Source of the DNA: an uncultured Pirellula sp.
GTDB taxonomy: Bacteria; Planctomycetota; Planctomycetia; Pirellulales; Pirellulaceae
Direction of reading: 5' to 3'
DNA length: 41,517 nt
NCBI GenBank assembly: GCA_903920425.1
Contig: CAIXME010000078.1
Span: 1 to 41,517 of the forward strand
The notes under the pieces were generated by a model. The model saw only the letters and a program-made list of their open reading frames with translations, had not been told where the DNA came from and did not search any database. Shown piece by piece: positions 7,394 through 15,933 of this stretch (position 1 is its first letter; each line of letters starts with the position of its first letter). The translations under genes were made by a program, and so were the position numbers.

Positions 7394-10141
7394 ATGCATC
7401 GTCATTCGCTGCGCCGTTCGCTTGTTGCTCTCGCACTCCTGGTAGTTTTTCCGGTCGCAGGTTTTTCCAATGGATATGATCCACAGCGATTCGAAAAGTC
7501 AGTTGTCGCGTCGGGGTTGATTCAGCCGATGGAAATGGCGATCGCGCCAGACGGGCTAATCTATTTGATTGAACTGGCGGGCGACGTAAAGAGTATTGAT
7601 CCGGTTAGCAATACCGTAAAAGTAGTCGGTCACATTACCGTGACTACCATCCAAGAAAACGGTTTGATTGGGATCGCTTTGGACCCTCATTTCGCTACGA
7701 ATCATTGGATGTATTTGCAGTACTCACCGCCTGATTTCTCGGGGCAGTGTATTAGCCGATTTACGATGCGCGATGGACTTATCGATCTTGAGAGCGAAGT
7801 CCCGTTGCTGCGATATGAGGAGCAACGGCAAGAGTGTTGTCATCACGCAGGTTCCATGGAATTTGGACCGGATGGAAATCTCTACATTGGAACCGGTGAC
7901 AACACCAATCCGTTCGGCTCAGATGGTTTCGCTCCGATTGATGAACGGCATGACAAGTCCGCATACAATGCGAGACGGACATCAGCCAATACGAAGAGCT
8001 TTAACGGAAAGATTTTGCGGATACGTCCATTGCCAGAAGGGGGCTACGCGATCCCGGACGGCAATCTATTTCCGAAAGATGGCTCGATCGGCTTGCCCGA
8101 GATTTTCGTAATGGGGTGTCGCAATCCATGGCGGCTCAATCTGGATAAGCGAAGCGGGTTTTTGTATTGGGGCGACGTTGGGCCAGACGCAGGCGGGGAC
8201 GGACCTCGAGGTCCTCGTGGCTATGATGAAGTCAATCAAGCAAAGGTGGCTGGCAACTTTGGTTGGCCTCACTTTATCGCCAACAACAAGCCATACCACG
8301 AATTCGATTTCACCAAGGGGGAAATCGGGGCAGCATTCGATCCGAACAAGCCGGTGAACCCATCCGCATTTAACTCTGGATCAAAAGATTTGCCACCAGC
8401 TCAGCCAGCTTGGATCTACTATCCCGGTGGAGACTCAAGCGAGTTTCCGGAGCTTGGGAGTGGTGGCCGGACAGCCTGTGCTGGGCCCACATTTTATTTC
8501 GACCCTTCCAACGCATCCGGTGTGCAATTCCCAGAACAATTCGATCGCTCTCTTTTTGTCTTCGAGTGGTCGAGAAACTGGATTGCCGCAGTTCATTTGA
8601 ATGAAGACTCGAGTATTCAGCGTATTGAACCCTTTTTGCCAACATTCAAATTCATTCGCCCCATCGATTTGCAGTTTGATGCTCGCGGGGCTCTATACGT
8701 TCTCGAGTACGGCGAAACATGGGGTGTGAATGCCGACGCAAAGCTGACCCGATTGGAGTACCAACGTGGGAATCGGCCACCGACGGTTCAAATTCAGAGC
8801 GACCGATTCGCAGGGCGAGAGCCTCTATCTATTCAGTTGACCAGCAAGGGAACTGTCGATAAAGATCTTGATGCGCTCCATTATCGATGGAGCATTACGA
8901 AGGTGACGGATTCCCAAAACGCGATTGTAAAAGGAGATGAGTCGCAGGCTCGCCTTATCGGTTCGGACGCAATTGTAACGGCGACTTTCGAGTCGGCGGG
9001 GATCTACACTGTCAAGCTTGACGTATCGGATCAGCACGGCGGCGATTCGAGCGCGACGACTAACATCATCGTCGGCAATACGGTGCCTGAAGTACACTTT
9101 ACAACTCCACGGGACGGAGACTTTTATGATGCTGGAGGTGCCATGGAGTATCGCGTCCAGATCCGCGATTCCGAAGATGGAACTTCCAATCCAAACGAAG
9201 ATGATACCAACGAGTTGGAGTTCATCGATGCGGATGCGCCGAAGCGAGTCACGGTCCAGGCCAATTTAGTAACGGCGAATTCCATTGAAAATTCCGACTC
9301 CATTCCGATCGGCTTGAAACGCATTCGGGGCAGCGATTGTTTGAATTGCCATGCAATGGATCGCTTACTGGTCGGTCCTGCATTCTTGGAAATCGCGAAT
9401 AAGTATCGTGATCAACCCAATGCCATCGCGGTGACGGTGGAGCGTGTTCAAAAGGGTTCTTCAGGTGTTTGGGGTAAAGTTCCCATGTTGCCCCATGCAC
9501 AGCACTCACAACAAGAAATCCGAGAAATGGTGGATTGGGTATTTGCAGTGAAGCCCGACCCGTCCAGTGAAATGGCAACTGGAGTCTCCAATAGCATTGG
9601 AATTCTAAGGGACAAAGTGGATTTTGAAGGACGCGTGCGACTTACGGCGAACTATTTGGATCTAGGACGAGAGGCCATACCGCCTTTGACCGGCTCTGTA
9701 TCGATCGAGCTTCGCTCTCGGACTATACAAGCTGAGAACGCTGCGGAAATTCATGGGATGCAAGTTTTGGGGGCGCACGAAGCGGTTCAAGGAAAATTCT
9801 GTGGTGCCATCAATCATGGTTCCTATATCAGGTTCGACAACGTACCTTTGGATCGAATCGGCAAATTAAAGGCGAGGGTTACCTCGGCTGGTTCCGGTGG
9901 AATCATTGAAGCCAGAGTCGGAGCCATCGACGGACCAGTTGCTGCCCGTCTCTCTGTGCGTGTCAATGGCTCATGGAATAACTGGTATGATGTGGAATCG
10001 GATTGGGGCAATTCATTGGGAGATAATGTCCCTGGAGAATCCAATCCTCAAGGAAGCCGGGGCACCGTGTTTTTAGTTTGTCTTAACGAGGCTATGCCTG
10101 GCGGTCTTATGAACATCGATTGGATTCGATTCGAAAAATAG
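7394..10141 (+). CDS. Secreted multidomain protein: sugar-dehydrogenase beta-propeller, PKD domain, cytochrome c, CBM6-like domain
   Basis: Product of 915 aa from ATG 7394, with a signal peptide (MHRHSLRRSLVALALLVVFP). Residues about 30-450 are a six-bladed propeller of the PQQ-dependent glucose/sorbosone dehydrogenase family (LIQPMEMAIAPDGLIYLIE; HHAGSMEFGPDGNLYIGTGD; GCRNPWRLNLD). Residues about 450-545 look like a PKD/immunoglobulin-like domain. A cytochrome c domain follows with heme motif C649-LN-CH (653) and a candidate axial Met in KVPMLPHAQHS. The last 135 residues (IQAENAAEIHGMQV to NIDWIRFEK) resemble a family 6 carbohydrate-binding module. The architecture fits periplasmic or surface oxidation of a sugar with electrons passed to heme, and polysaccharide targeting. 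The next gene begins 26 bases after the stop. Confidence 0.88.
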   Translation: MHRHSLRRSLVALALLVVFPVAGFSNGYDPQRFEKSVVASGLIQPMEMAIAPDGLIYLIELAGDVKSIDPVSNTVKVVGHITVTTIQENGLIGIALDPHFATNHWMYLQYSPPDFSGQCISRFTMRDGLIDLESEVPLLRYEEQRQECCHHAGSMEFGPDGNLYIGTGDNTNPFGSDGFAPIDERHDKSAYNARRTSANTKSFNGKILRIRPLPEGGYAIPDGNLFPKDGSIGLPEIFVMGCRNPWRLNLDKRSGFLYWGDVGPDAGGDGPRGPRGYDEVNQAKVAGNFGWPHFIANNKPYHEFDFTKGEIGAAFDPNKPVNPSAFNSGSKDLPPAQPAWIYYPGGDSSEFPELGSGGRTACAGPTFYFDPSNASGVQFPEQFDRSLFVFEWSRNWIAAVHLNEDSSIQRIEPFLPTFKFIRPIDLQFDARGALYVLEYGETWGVNADAKLTRLEYQRGNRPPTVQIQSDRFAGREPLSIQLTSKGTVDKDLDALHYRWSITKVTDSQNAIVKGDESQARLIGSDAIVTATFESAGIYTVKLDVSDQHGGDSSATTNIIVGNTVPEVHFTTPRDGDFYDAGGAMEYRVQIRDSEDGTSNPNEDDTNELEFIDADAPKRVTVQANLVTANSIENSDSIPIGLKRIRGSDCLNCHAMDRLLVGPAFLEIANKYRDQPNAIAVTVERVQKGSSGVWGKVPMLPHAQHSQQEIREMVDWVFAVKPDPSSEMATGVSNSIGILRDKVDFEGRVRLTANYLDLGREAIPPLTGSVSIELRSRTIQAENAAEIHGMQVLGAHEAVQGKFCGAINHGSYIRFDNVPLDRIGKLKARVTSAGSGGIIEARVGAIDGPVAARLSVRVNGSWNNWYDVESDWGNSLGDNVPGESNPQGSRGTVFLVCLNEAMPGGLMNIDWIRFEK

Positions 10142-10167
10142 GCTTCAGACTTCAGGTTTCAGACTTC
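10142..10167 (+). repeat. Short tandem TTCAGACTTCAG-type repeat in the intergenic gap
   Basis: The 26 bases between the two genes consist of imperfect tandem copies: CTTCAGACTTCAGG followed by TTTCAGACTTC. The repeat fills the place where a ribosome binding site for the next gene would be, and no purine-rich Shine-Dalgarno is present. Its function is unknown. Confidence 0.6.
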
Positions 10168-11814
10168 ATGATTATTCTTCGAAAACTGTTTTTGTTAGTA
10201 GCTATCGTTCCATTATTGGAGCCAACTCTTTCGGCGCAGGAAAATCGCGCTGGCGAGATGGCTGGCTACCTCATTATTCCCAACAAGCGTGTGCCAGAGT
10301 CGTTTGATGCAGGGTTTTCGATGTATGTGGGTGTGTGGCCTTTGCTGCAGCGGTATCCAGGTCAGAGCTTTCAGTCCGGATTGCCTGGTACTTGGATGTT
10401 TGCAAAACCACCAGGTGCGAAGATAAAGGATTTGTATTCAGACATCGAAGGTGGTCTAGGCTGGTGGCGCGACACCGAGTACGCCACGGAGACGCCCAAG
10501 TTCATTATGGGTGGTGTGGCTCCTAATTTTTCCGAGTGGTCCAACGGTCCGGGTGCGGGGAAAAATCGTGACTGGTCAGAATCGATGGGCAAGTATGGCG
10601 TGGCGCAGTTGAGTCCATGGTTGCTATGGCCGCCCGATGGATTGAATCTCAAGCAAGGTATGCAGGGGGAGTGGCTGGGCTATGGTTATCTTCCGTTGCC
10701 GCTCACCGATGAGAAGACCACAACAAATGGCAAAGAAGTCCCAACTGGAAATCAGTGCTGGACCTTGTTTTTGAACTCAAAGAATTTCAAAGGGCCCGTT
10801 GCCTTTTTTACTCCTTATTTTTGGTCCAAGTCTGCGATAGAAAAAGAACCATTCGTTGGGCAGTTGCTCGATAGTCGGCCGTCGGATCCAAACCGTGCCT
10901 TGCAGATGGAAACGCAGCACATCCCATGCGTGCTTGCTCAAGCGAACAATGGTGATACCTACGCGCGTGTAACGCCAGTTCAATTTCCCTGTGATCAGAA
11001 TGGCCAGTCATCGCTTGTGCACCAGGTAACGTCCTACAACCGAAAAGCATTGTGGGACGGGGTTCAAGGTTGGTTCTCTGGAGGAACTGATTGCGATGGC
11101 AGAATTGATGCAGATGCTTCGGTCGTGCACACCTTCGGCGAAGGTGGATATGCAACTTGGCAAATTTACCCCGAAGGAACTAGGAGTAAAGAAGATAAGA
11201 TGAAAGTAGATTGGAACAAGTTTGGCACACCGGCCATCCAGGGTTCCAATACCTTTGGATATCGTTGGAACGAAGACTGGATCAAGACTGAGGAATCAAA
11301 AGAAAGAAAGCTAGTCGTCTTGCCCGAGTTCTATCGGTTGGACAAGACGGACGGTGCAAAGCCTGTTTGGATTCCGATTCGTGCCGACGAAGTCCCCGCT
11401 GAGACCGGCCTAGCGAGCGTCAGCTTCCCACCTCGTCGCAACAAATCCCCCAAAACGTATTCCACACCCGACCAACCGGATAGCAGTTGGATGACGCCTG
11501 GTCCAAAAGCAGGGCCGTTCACCGTCGAACTGGGAGATGGAAGCGAGTTGACGTATAGCTGGTATCGTTTTGCAGACCAGCCCGCTTTGTTAAACGCGGA
11601 TTTGTCCGCCGACGAACGCGAACAATTGCAAAAACGAGTAGAGAAGTTACATGCTCGATGGGGCAAGGATCGCGATTATTTGCCACCACCTGCTTCTGGT
11701 GAGCTTGCAGAAATCGATCCTGCGTTGGTTGTTGCTCCACCACCAGGTTTCGAAATCGGCTACGTACCGATCGTCACTCGACAACAGCCGGGCAAGGGCT
11801 ATCCAAAAAAGTAA
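10168..11814 (+). CDS. Secreted protein of unknown family, 548 aa
   Basis: Starts at ATG 10168 with a signal peptide (MIILRKLFLLVAIVPLLEP ... LSAQ); a 16-residue in-frame extension to 10120 overlaps the upstream gene and is disfavoured. The protein is rich in Trp, Tyr, Gly and Pro, has no transmembrane segment after the signal, and reads like a beta-sheet extracellular protein (WPLLQRYPGQSFQSGLPGTW; VAFFTPYFWSKSAIEKEPF; VVHTFGEGGYATWQIYPEG). The C-terminus has a helical ADEREQLQKRVEKLHARWGK and a Pro-rich tail. No catalytic motif was recognised. Proximity to the propeller/cytochrome fusion (26-base gap, same strand) suggests co-expression and an extracellular carbohydrate-linked role; this is inference only. 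Confidence 0.75.
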   Translation: MIILRKLFLLVAIVPLLEPTLSAQENRAGEMAGYLIIPNKRVPESFDAGFSMYVGVWPLLQRYPGQSFQSGLPGTWMFAKPPGAKIKDLYSDIEGGLGWWRDTEYATETPKFIMGGVAPNFSEWSNGPGAGKNRDWSESMGKYGVAQLSPWLLWPPDGLNLKQGMQGEWLGYGYLPLPLTDEKTTTNGKEVPTGNQCWTLFLNSKNFKGPVAFFTPYFWSKSAIEKEPFVGQLLDSRPSDPNRALQMETQHIPCVLAQANNGDTYARVTPVQFPCDQNGQSSLVHQVTSYNRKALWDGVQGWFSGGTDCDGRIDADASVVHTFGEGGYATWQIYPEGTRSKEDKMKVDWNKFGTPAIQGSNTFGYRWNEDWIKTEESKERKLVVLPEFYRLDKTDGAKPVWIPIRADEVPAETGLASVSFPPRRNKSPKTYSTPDQPDSSWMTPGPKAGPFTVELGDGSELTYSWYRFADQPALLNADLSADEREQLQKRVEKLHARWGKDRDYLPPPASGELAEIDPALVVAPPPGFEIGYVPIVTRQQPGKGYPKK

Positions 11815-11856
11815 CCAACAAGCTTCGATCGCACCCGCTACTTGGGACAGGTCTGC

Positions 11857-11877
11857 GTTGCGTTCTCGTGACGCAAC
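11857..11877. terminator. Possible weak bidirectional hairpin between convergent genes
   Basis: GTTGCGT (11857-11863) and ACGCAAC (11871-11877) form a perfect 7-bp stem with a 7-base loop, placed between the convergent stops at 11814 and 11884. There is no T-run on either side, so intrinsic termination would be weak; a transcript-end stabilising role is possible. Confidence 0.3.
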
Positions 11878-11883
11878 AAGGCG

Positions 11884-12654
11884 TTACTCGCTATCGCTCT
11901 CTTTCTCGAGTGGTGCAACAAAGTTATGCCATTGGTAACCATCCGGTAGTGTTTCGGATGCAGCAAACTCTAGATGCAAGATTCGACGATGCAGGAGCGT
12001 GTTCGGGCTTGATGAGCCACTGGCGTGCGTTATCAAAGGTCGCATGACCAGAACGTCTCCTGGCTTTGCGTGGATCGTCACTTCCCGATCTGCGCCTACG
12101 CCGATACTGTCGCTATCAACATGAGAACCAGGAATCACGCGCAAGGGGCCGTTTTCATCCGTCACTGGATCCAAGTGGATACGCAATGTTAGCATCTGTT
12201 GCAGAAGGGAATCGCAGGCGATCATGTGGGGAACGCCGGCTTTTACGGTCGGTCGCGAGAGCCATGGAGAGGGCGATCCCGCTAGATGTTCCTTGACCGC
12301 AATCGAAGTGTCCTTGTGCCACGGCAGACTCCACGTGCGCTCGGGAGGCTTGTCGAAAAACAAAGCCCGCACCAGTCCAAAGCCAGGACCAAGTTCGGTA
12401 AAGAGCAGGGACAAGAGTACATCGACTTGCCAAACGGTAGTGACCTCTGGTACGGACTCAATGAGATTCCTGGCTGCGTAAATGTGCCCTCGGCTCGAAC
12501 GGGCTCGAACGCTTGGTGAATCGTCGTCGAAGGTTTCATCAAAAACGGTCAAAAGTCGTTCCACCATCTCTGTTGAAATAGCGCTTGGGAGTACGAAAAA
12601 TCCATCGCGTTGTAGATTCCATCCCGTGGTTGTCATCGTTGTATCCTGTTGCAT
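11884..12654 (-). CDS. Phytanoyl-CoA dioxygenase (PhyH) family Fe(II)/2-oxoglutarate oxygenase
   Basis: A 256-aa double-stranded beta-helix oxygenase. The iron ligands are read as H113 and D115 in PWHKDTS and H210 in LITHASGSSSP; R223/R224 in LLHRRILHLEF is placed where the 2-oxoglutarate carboxylate is bound. The opening GWNLQRDGFFVLPSAI and the GPLRVIPGSH segment are typical of PhyH family members. Such enzymes hydroxylate small molecules using O2 and 2-oxoglutarate; the substrate cannot be inferred here. Start ATG at 12654, with a second ATG at 12636 as alternative. It lies 39 bases downstream of the AAA ATPase gene on the same strand and may share its transcript. Confidence 0.9.
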   Translation of the reverse strand: MQQDTTMTTTGWNLQRDGFFVLPSAISTEMVERLLTVFDETFDDDSPSVRARSSRGHIYAARNLIESVPEVTTVWQVDVLLSLLFTELGPGFGLVRALFFDKPPERTWSLPWHKDTSIAVKEHLAGSPSPWLSRPTVKAGVPHMIACDSLLQQMLTLRIHLDPVTDENGPLRVIPGSHVDSDSIGVGADREVTIHAKPGDVLVMRPLITHASGSSSPNTLLHRRILHLEFAASETLPDGYQWHNFVAPLEKESDSE

Positions 12655-12693
12655 TGGCTAACTGCTTTGCATTGTGAATCTGACAAAAGCAAA

Positions 12694-13926
12694 TTATCTA
12701 GAGGGCCACTTCCAACCGTACTGGCTCAGCAAATCGCCATCTTGGAGCACCGTCGCTCCTTCGTCTTTTTCTAGCTTTATCGGGATGCATCGATCGTCTT
12801 GTTCCAATTCTCGGACCAGGATCGGGTTGTGGCTGACGACAATCACTTGGCTGTTCTCTGCTGCCAATTGGATCAGTCTGGCCAAGGCTGGGAGCAAGTC
12901 GGGATGGAGGCTATTCTCAGGTTCGTTGAGTACCATTAACTCGGGCGGTCTGGGAGTTAGCATCGCCGCAACGAGCAGCAAGAATCGTAAAGTGCCATCG
13001 GACAATTCTGAGGCGGTAAGCACACGCAGGATTCCTGGTTGATCCAAAGCGACTTGCATAACCGAGTCGCCCGTTTCAATTCGAATTCTCGAGCCGGGAA
13101 AGGCGTCATCGATGGTTCGGTAAAGTCCATCGTGATCTCCAATCTCAATAATCGTTTGTAGCGCTGCGGCCATATCGCTACCATCTCCCGACATGACTGG
13201 TGTAAACGAAGCGATCGAAGGTCGACGTGCGGGGGCTTTGCTATCGACACGAAACGTATCATAGAATCGCCAAGTCCGCAGGCTTTCACGGAGCACGATC
13301 AGCTCGGGTGCATTAAACGGATCGGCGTAGTCGGACAACATGCTGGCATGCCGTGACAGTGAGAGATCCACTTCTGTCCATCTTCCACCAGCAGCCCGCG
13401 TGCGCAGCGTCGAATTACGTCGGTCTGCGCACAACGATTTCGAATCCATCACTGGGCCGTTCCAGACGCATTCGCGTTTCATCTCGGGATCCAAAGAGAA
13501 TGCGGAACTGGAGGGGATTGGCAGGCCGAGGTCCAGGCAATAAGTGAACGAATGCGAAGAGAACCCCAGTCGCAAACTGACGGGCTCTTTACCATTCGAA
13601 CGCTGGCCTGCCCATCTTACTGAGCTGAAGCCCCCTTCACGTGCAAGCGATTCTGCGAGACGCCCTGCAGCCGCATCCGCAATCAATTTGAGGGCTCGGT
13701 AAACGTTGGATTTACCTGAACCATTCGCGCCAGTCACGATATTGAGCTGCCCGAGCCGCAACAGGATCGACTTTATCGAACGATATCCGGAAATAGCGAT
13801 TTGATCGATCAAGGTTCTTAGGGTTCTGTGCGTAATGGGCGCTGATGCATTGAGAAGCTGCAGTTCCGGCCAATTATAACCGTTTCGATTCCGCATGGCC
13901 CCACTCAACCTTAACCTGGCATACAT
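12694..13926 (-). CDS. AAA-family ATPase, RecF/SMC-like (COG4637-type predicted ATPase)
   Basis: Protein of up to 410 aa. An early DQIAISGYRSIKSILLRLGQ segment leads to Walker A GANGSGKSN (residues 66-74). A signature-like LTASELSDGTLRFLLL, Walker B PELMVLNEPENSLHP and the switch His in VIVVSHNPILV follow toward the C-terminus. This order is that of RecF/SMC-like ABC ATPases acting alone. Asn replaces the usual Asp in the Walker B LNEPE, as in many proteins of this subfamily. No nuclease or TOPRIM domain is attached, which separates it from OLD-type proteins. An alternative ATG start at 13896 would shorten it by 10 residues. The biological role is unknown; the only close neighbour is the PhyH oxygenase downstream. 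Confidence 0.88.
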   Translation of the reverse strand: MYARLRLSGAMRNRNGYNWPELQLLNASAPITHRTLRTLIDQIAISGYRSIKSILLRLGQLNIVTGANGSGKSNVYRALKLIADAAAGRLAESLAREGGFSSVRWAGQRSNGKEPVSLRLGFSSHSFTYCLDLGLPIPSSSAFSLDPEMKRECVWNGPVMDSKSLCADRRNSTLRTRAAGGRWTEVDLSLSRHASMLSDYADPFNAPELIVLRESLRTWRFYDTFRVDSKAPARRPSIASFTPVMSGDGSDMAAALQTIIEIGDHDGLYRTIDDAFPGSRIRIETGDSVMQVALDQPGILRVLTASELSDGTLRFLLLVAAMLTPRPPELMVLNEPENSLHPDLLPALARLIQLAAENSQVIVVSHNPILVRELEQDDRCIPIKLEKDEGATVLQDGDLLSQYGWKWPSR

Positions 13927-14273
13927 GAAGATGGCCGACGGAAGGCGGCTTGTTTTATTGTTTTAACGAGGGTTGGGCATTGAGCGGCGGGGATTGTTGC
14001 AAATCGCAACACCGGGTTGTTTTCGAACATCTGGTATTCTCGTTTCATCGCAATGAAACATGAATTGCGGACAGAAAAGGCGTGCGTAGGAGCAAGGAAA
14101 ATGCGACTTGATCGCAATTACTAAGATGTTGGATTGCCTTCGCTTTGTTCTGTTGGCATAGGGTTTGCTTGTCGGGTTGGTATCGCGCGCTGCTGGAAAA
14201 ACAGAGCTCTGTCTCAATAGATGCCGCTGCGTCAGATGGTTATCAAATTGGCGATGAACCCATTGGATTAGAA
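13927..14273. other. Divergent intergenic region, no gene recognised
   Basis: About 350 bases separating the ATPase (minus) from the STN-domain protein (plus). The downstream frame is open from 14145, but the first 43 codons lack a plausible signal and are treated as leader. No clear promoter pair or RNA gene was identified. Confidence 0.4.
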
Positions 14274-15896
14274 ATGAAGAGCATGATGAAATCGAATCGT
14301 CTTTGGATTGGATGTTGGGTCTTGGGATTCGCATGCGCGAATGATGGGCTGTTCCATTATGGTTATGCACAGGGCCCGAAGCCTGGTCCTGCGATCACTG
14401 CAGCCAACACCGCAGATCCGAGTCTCCTCGCTGCTGTCACCATTTCGGATGAACCACGATACATCGATCCCATCGCGCTAGTACCGGAGGTGTTGAGAGC
14501 GAAAGTGACTCATACCTTCCAAGAGGTTCCGCTAAACGAAGTTGCGGCATGGATTCAAACAGAGACCGGCCTGAATGTTGTCCTCGACGAGCGGGCCTTG
14601 GACGAGCAAGGTGTTCTGCCCAGCGAACCACTGAGTGAATCGCTAACCAATGTCCCTTTGTATCAATTCCTAGATCGATTGGAACGGATAGGAGTAGACT
14701 GGAGTTTTGACGCAGGATTGGTAACCCTACAACCTCCGCAGGCAAGCCTTCGGAATGTACAGTACAACATCGGGGACTTGCTCGATTTAGGGTTTAAGCC
14801 GGAGACCTTGATTTCTGCTCTGACCTCGACTGTTGAGTCGAATTCGTGGGTGGAAAGCGGCGGAGTGTGCACAGCAGTACTTCTCGGAGATGTCTTGTTT
14901 GTTAGACAAGTCCCCCGAACCCATCGTCGCGTTGTTGCGTTCCTCGAAGCGCTTCGCCATCCATCTCGACGAACATGGATCGATGAGCCAAAGGAGCATG
15001 CAATCGTGGTTTCCACGCTGGAAACAGAGGCGAGTGTTCTGTTCAAAGGAACATCATTGTCGCAAGCCATCCAGTCGCTTGCTGATCAATATAAATTAAA
15101 CATCCGTTTGGATCGGGTGGCGCTTCGCAAGGCTAGGATCTCGGAGCGTTTGCCAATATCCATCGATATCCGTAAACAATCGATTCGAACCATTTTACAA
15201 GTATTGACGACGCAGCATCATTTGGCTTGGTTCTATCGAGATGGTGTCCTTTGGGTCACAACGCAGGAAGAGGCAGCGGGGAAAGCAAAAATCGCGGTTT
15301 TCGACGTGCGCGATCTGTGTAGAAACATGTCCGATTGCCGCAAATTGCAGAATGCGATCGAGCAACAATCAAAACCCGATAGTTGGCAGTCGGCTGGCGG
15401 AACGTCTGTCATTTCCTTTCCAACTTCCGGAATCATGGTAGTGACCCAAACGGAGCCAATCATGGATGAGGTATTGAATTTGTTGGAGAACTACCGGTCA
15501 GCCCTTAAGAACTCCAAGAGACGGATATCCCAAGACGTGGATCCCGAGGGTTATGAAACCAAGTACTACAGGTTGCCAACGGTAATCGCCGTGGATCTTC
15601 AAAGCGTGCTTCCGGAACTCGTCGCGAAAGAGAGCTGGTCTGACACCGGAATCGAAGGGGCGTTGGGAACCATCCAGATATGCCGCTCCAAAAGCGAGTT
15701 ACGAAATGGCCCAGACAAAGCAGCCCCTCCGGCGTTAGAATCCTTTTCGGTGCTCATCATTCATCAGAAGCGTAGGATTCACACCGAAATCTTGGATGTG
15801 ATACGCAAGATTGAAGAAGGGAATACGCAGCCAGTGGTTCAAATGGGCGCTGGGATGGGTGGCATGGGCGGTGTTGGCATGGGAGGCATGTTCTAG
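14274..15896 (+). CDS. Exported protein with two STN/secretin N-type domains and Gly-Met tail
   Basis: About 540 aa from ATG 14274 (a further ATG at 14283). The N-terminus MKSMMKSNRLWIGCWVLGFA looks like a signal peptide. Two similar modules are visible: residues about 76-152 (HTFQEVPLNEVAAWIQTET ... LYQFLDRL ... WSFDAGLVTL) and about 254-329 (FKGTSLSQAIQSLADQYKL ... IRTILQVLTTQHHLAWFY ... GVLWVT). Both match the STN/secretin N0 pattern of short consensus domains preceding secretin or TonB pores. Segments at about 345-400 (IAVFDVRDLCRN; SGIMVVTQTEPIMDEVLNLL) and 425-515 resemble secretin N1/N3 folds. No secretin channel domain follows; instead the chain ends in MGAGMGGMGGVGMGGMF. A periplasmic scaffold role is inferred. 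Confidence 0.7.
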   Translation: MKSMMKSNRLWIGCWVLGFACANDGLFHYGYAQGPKPGPAITAANTADPSLLAAVTISDEPRYIDPIALVPEVLRAKVTHTFQEVPLNEVAAWIQTETGLNVVLDERALDEQGVLPSEPLSESLTNVPLYQFLDRLERIGVDWSFDAGLVTLQPPQASLRNVQYNIGDLLDLGFKPETLISALTSTVESNSWVESGGVCTAVLLGDVLFVRQVPRTHRRVVAFLEALRHPSRRTWIDEPKEHAIVVSTLETEASVLFKGTSLSQAIQSLADQYKLNIRLDRVALRKARISERLPISIDIRKQSIRTILQVLTTQHHLAWFYRDGVLWVTTQEEAAGKAKIAVFDVRDLCRNMSDCRKLQNAIEQQSKPDSWQSAGGTSVISFPTSGIMVVTQTEPIMDEVLNLLENYRSALKNSKRRISQDVDPEGYETKYYRLPTVIAVDLQSVLPELVAKESWSDTGIEGALGTIQICRSKSELRNGPDKAAPPALESFSVLIIHQKRRIHTEILDVIRKIEEGNTQPVVQMGAGMGGMGGVGMGGMF

Positions 15897-15933
15897 TTTC
15901 AATCGACCATGATTGCCCTAGAGACCAGAACAA

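Noticed and set aside
14145-14273. Longer N-terminus for the STN protein
   Set aside because: It would put 43 residues without signal character before a clear signal peptide beginning at 14274.
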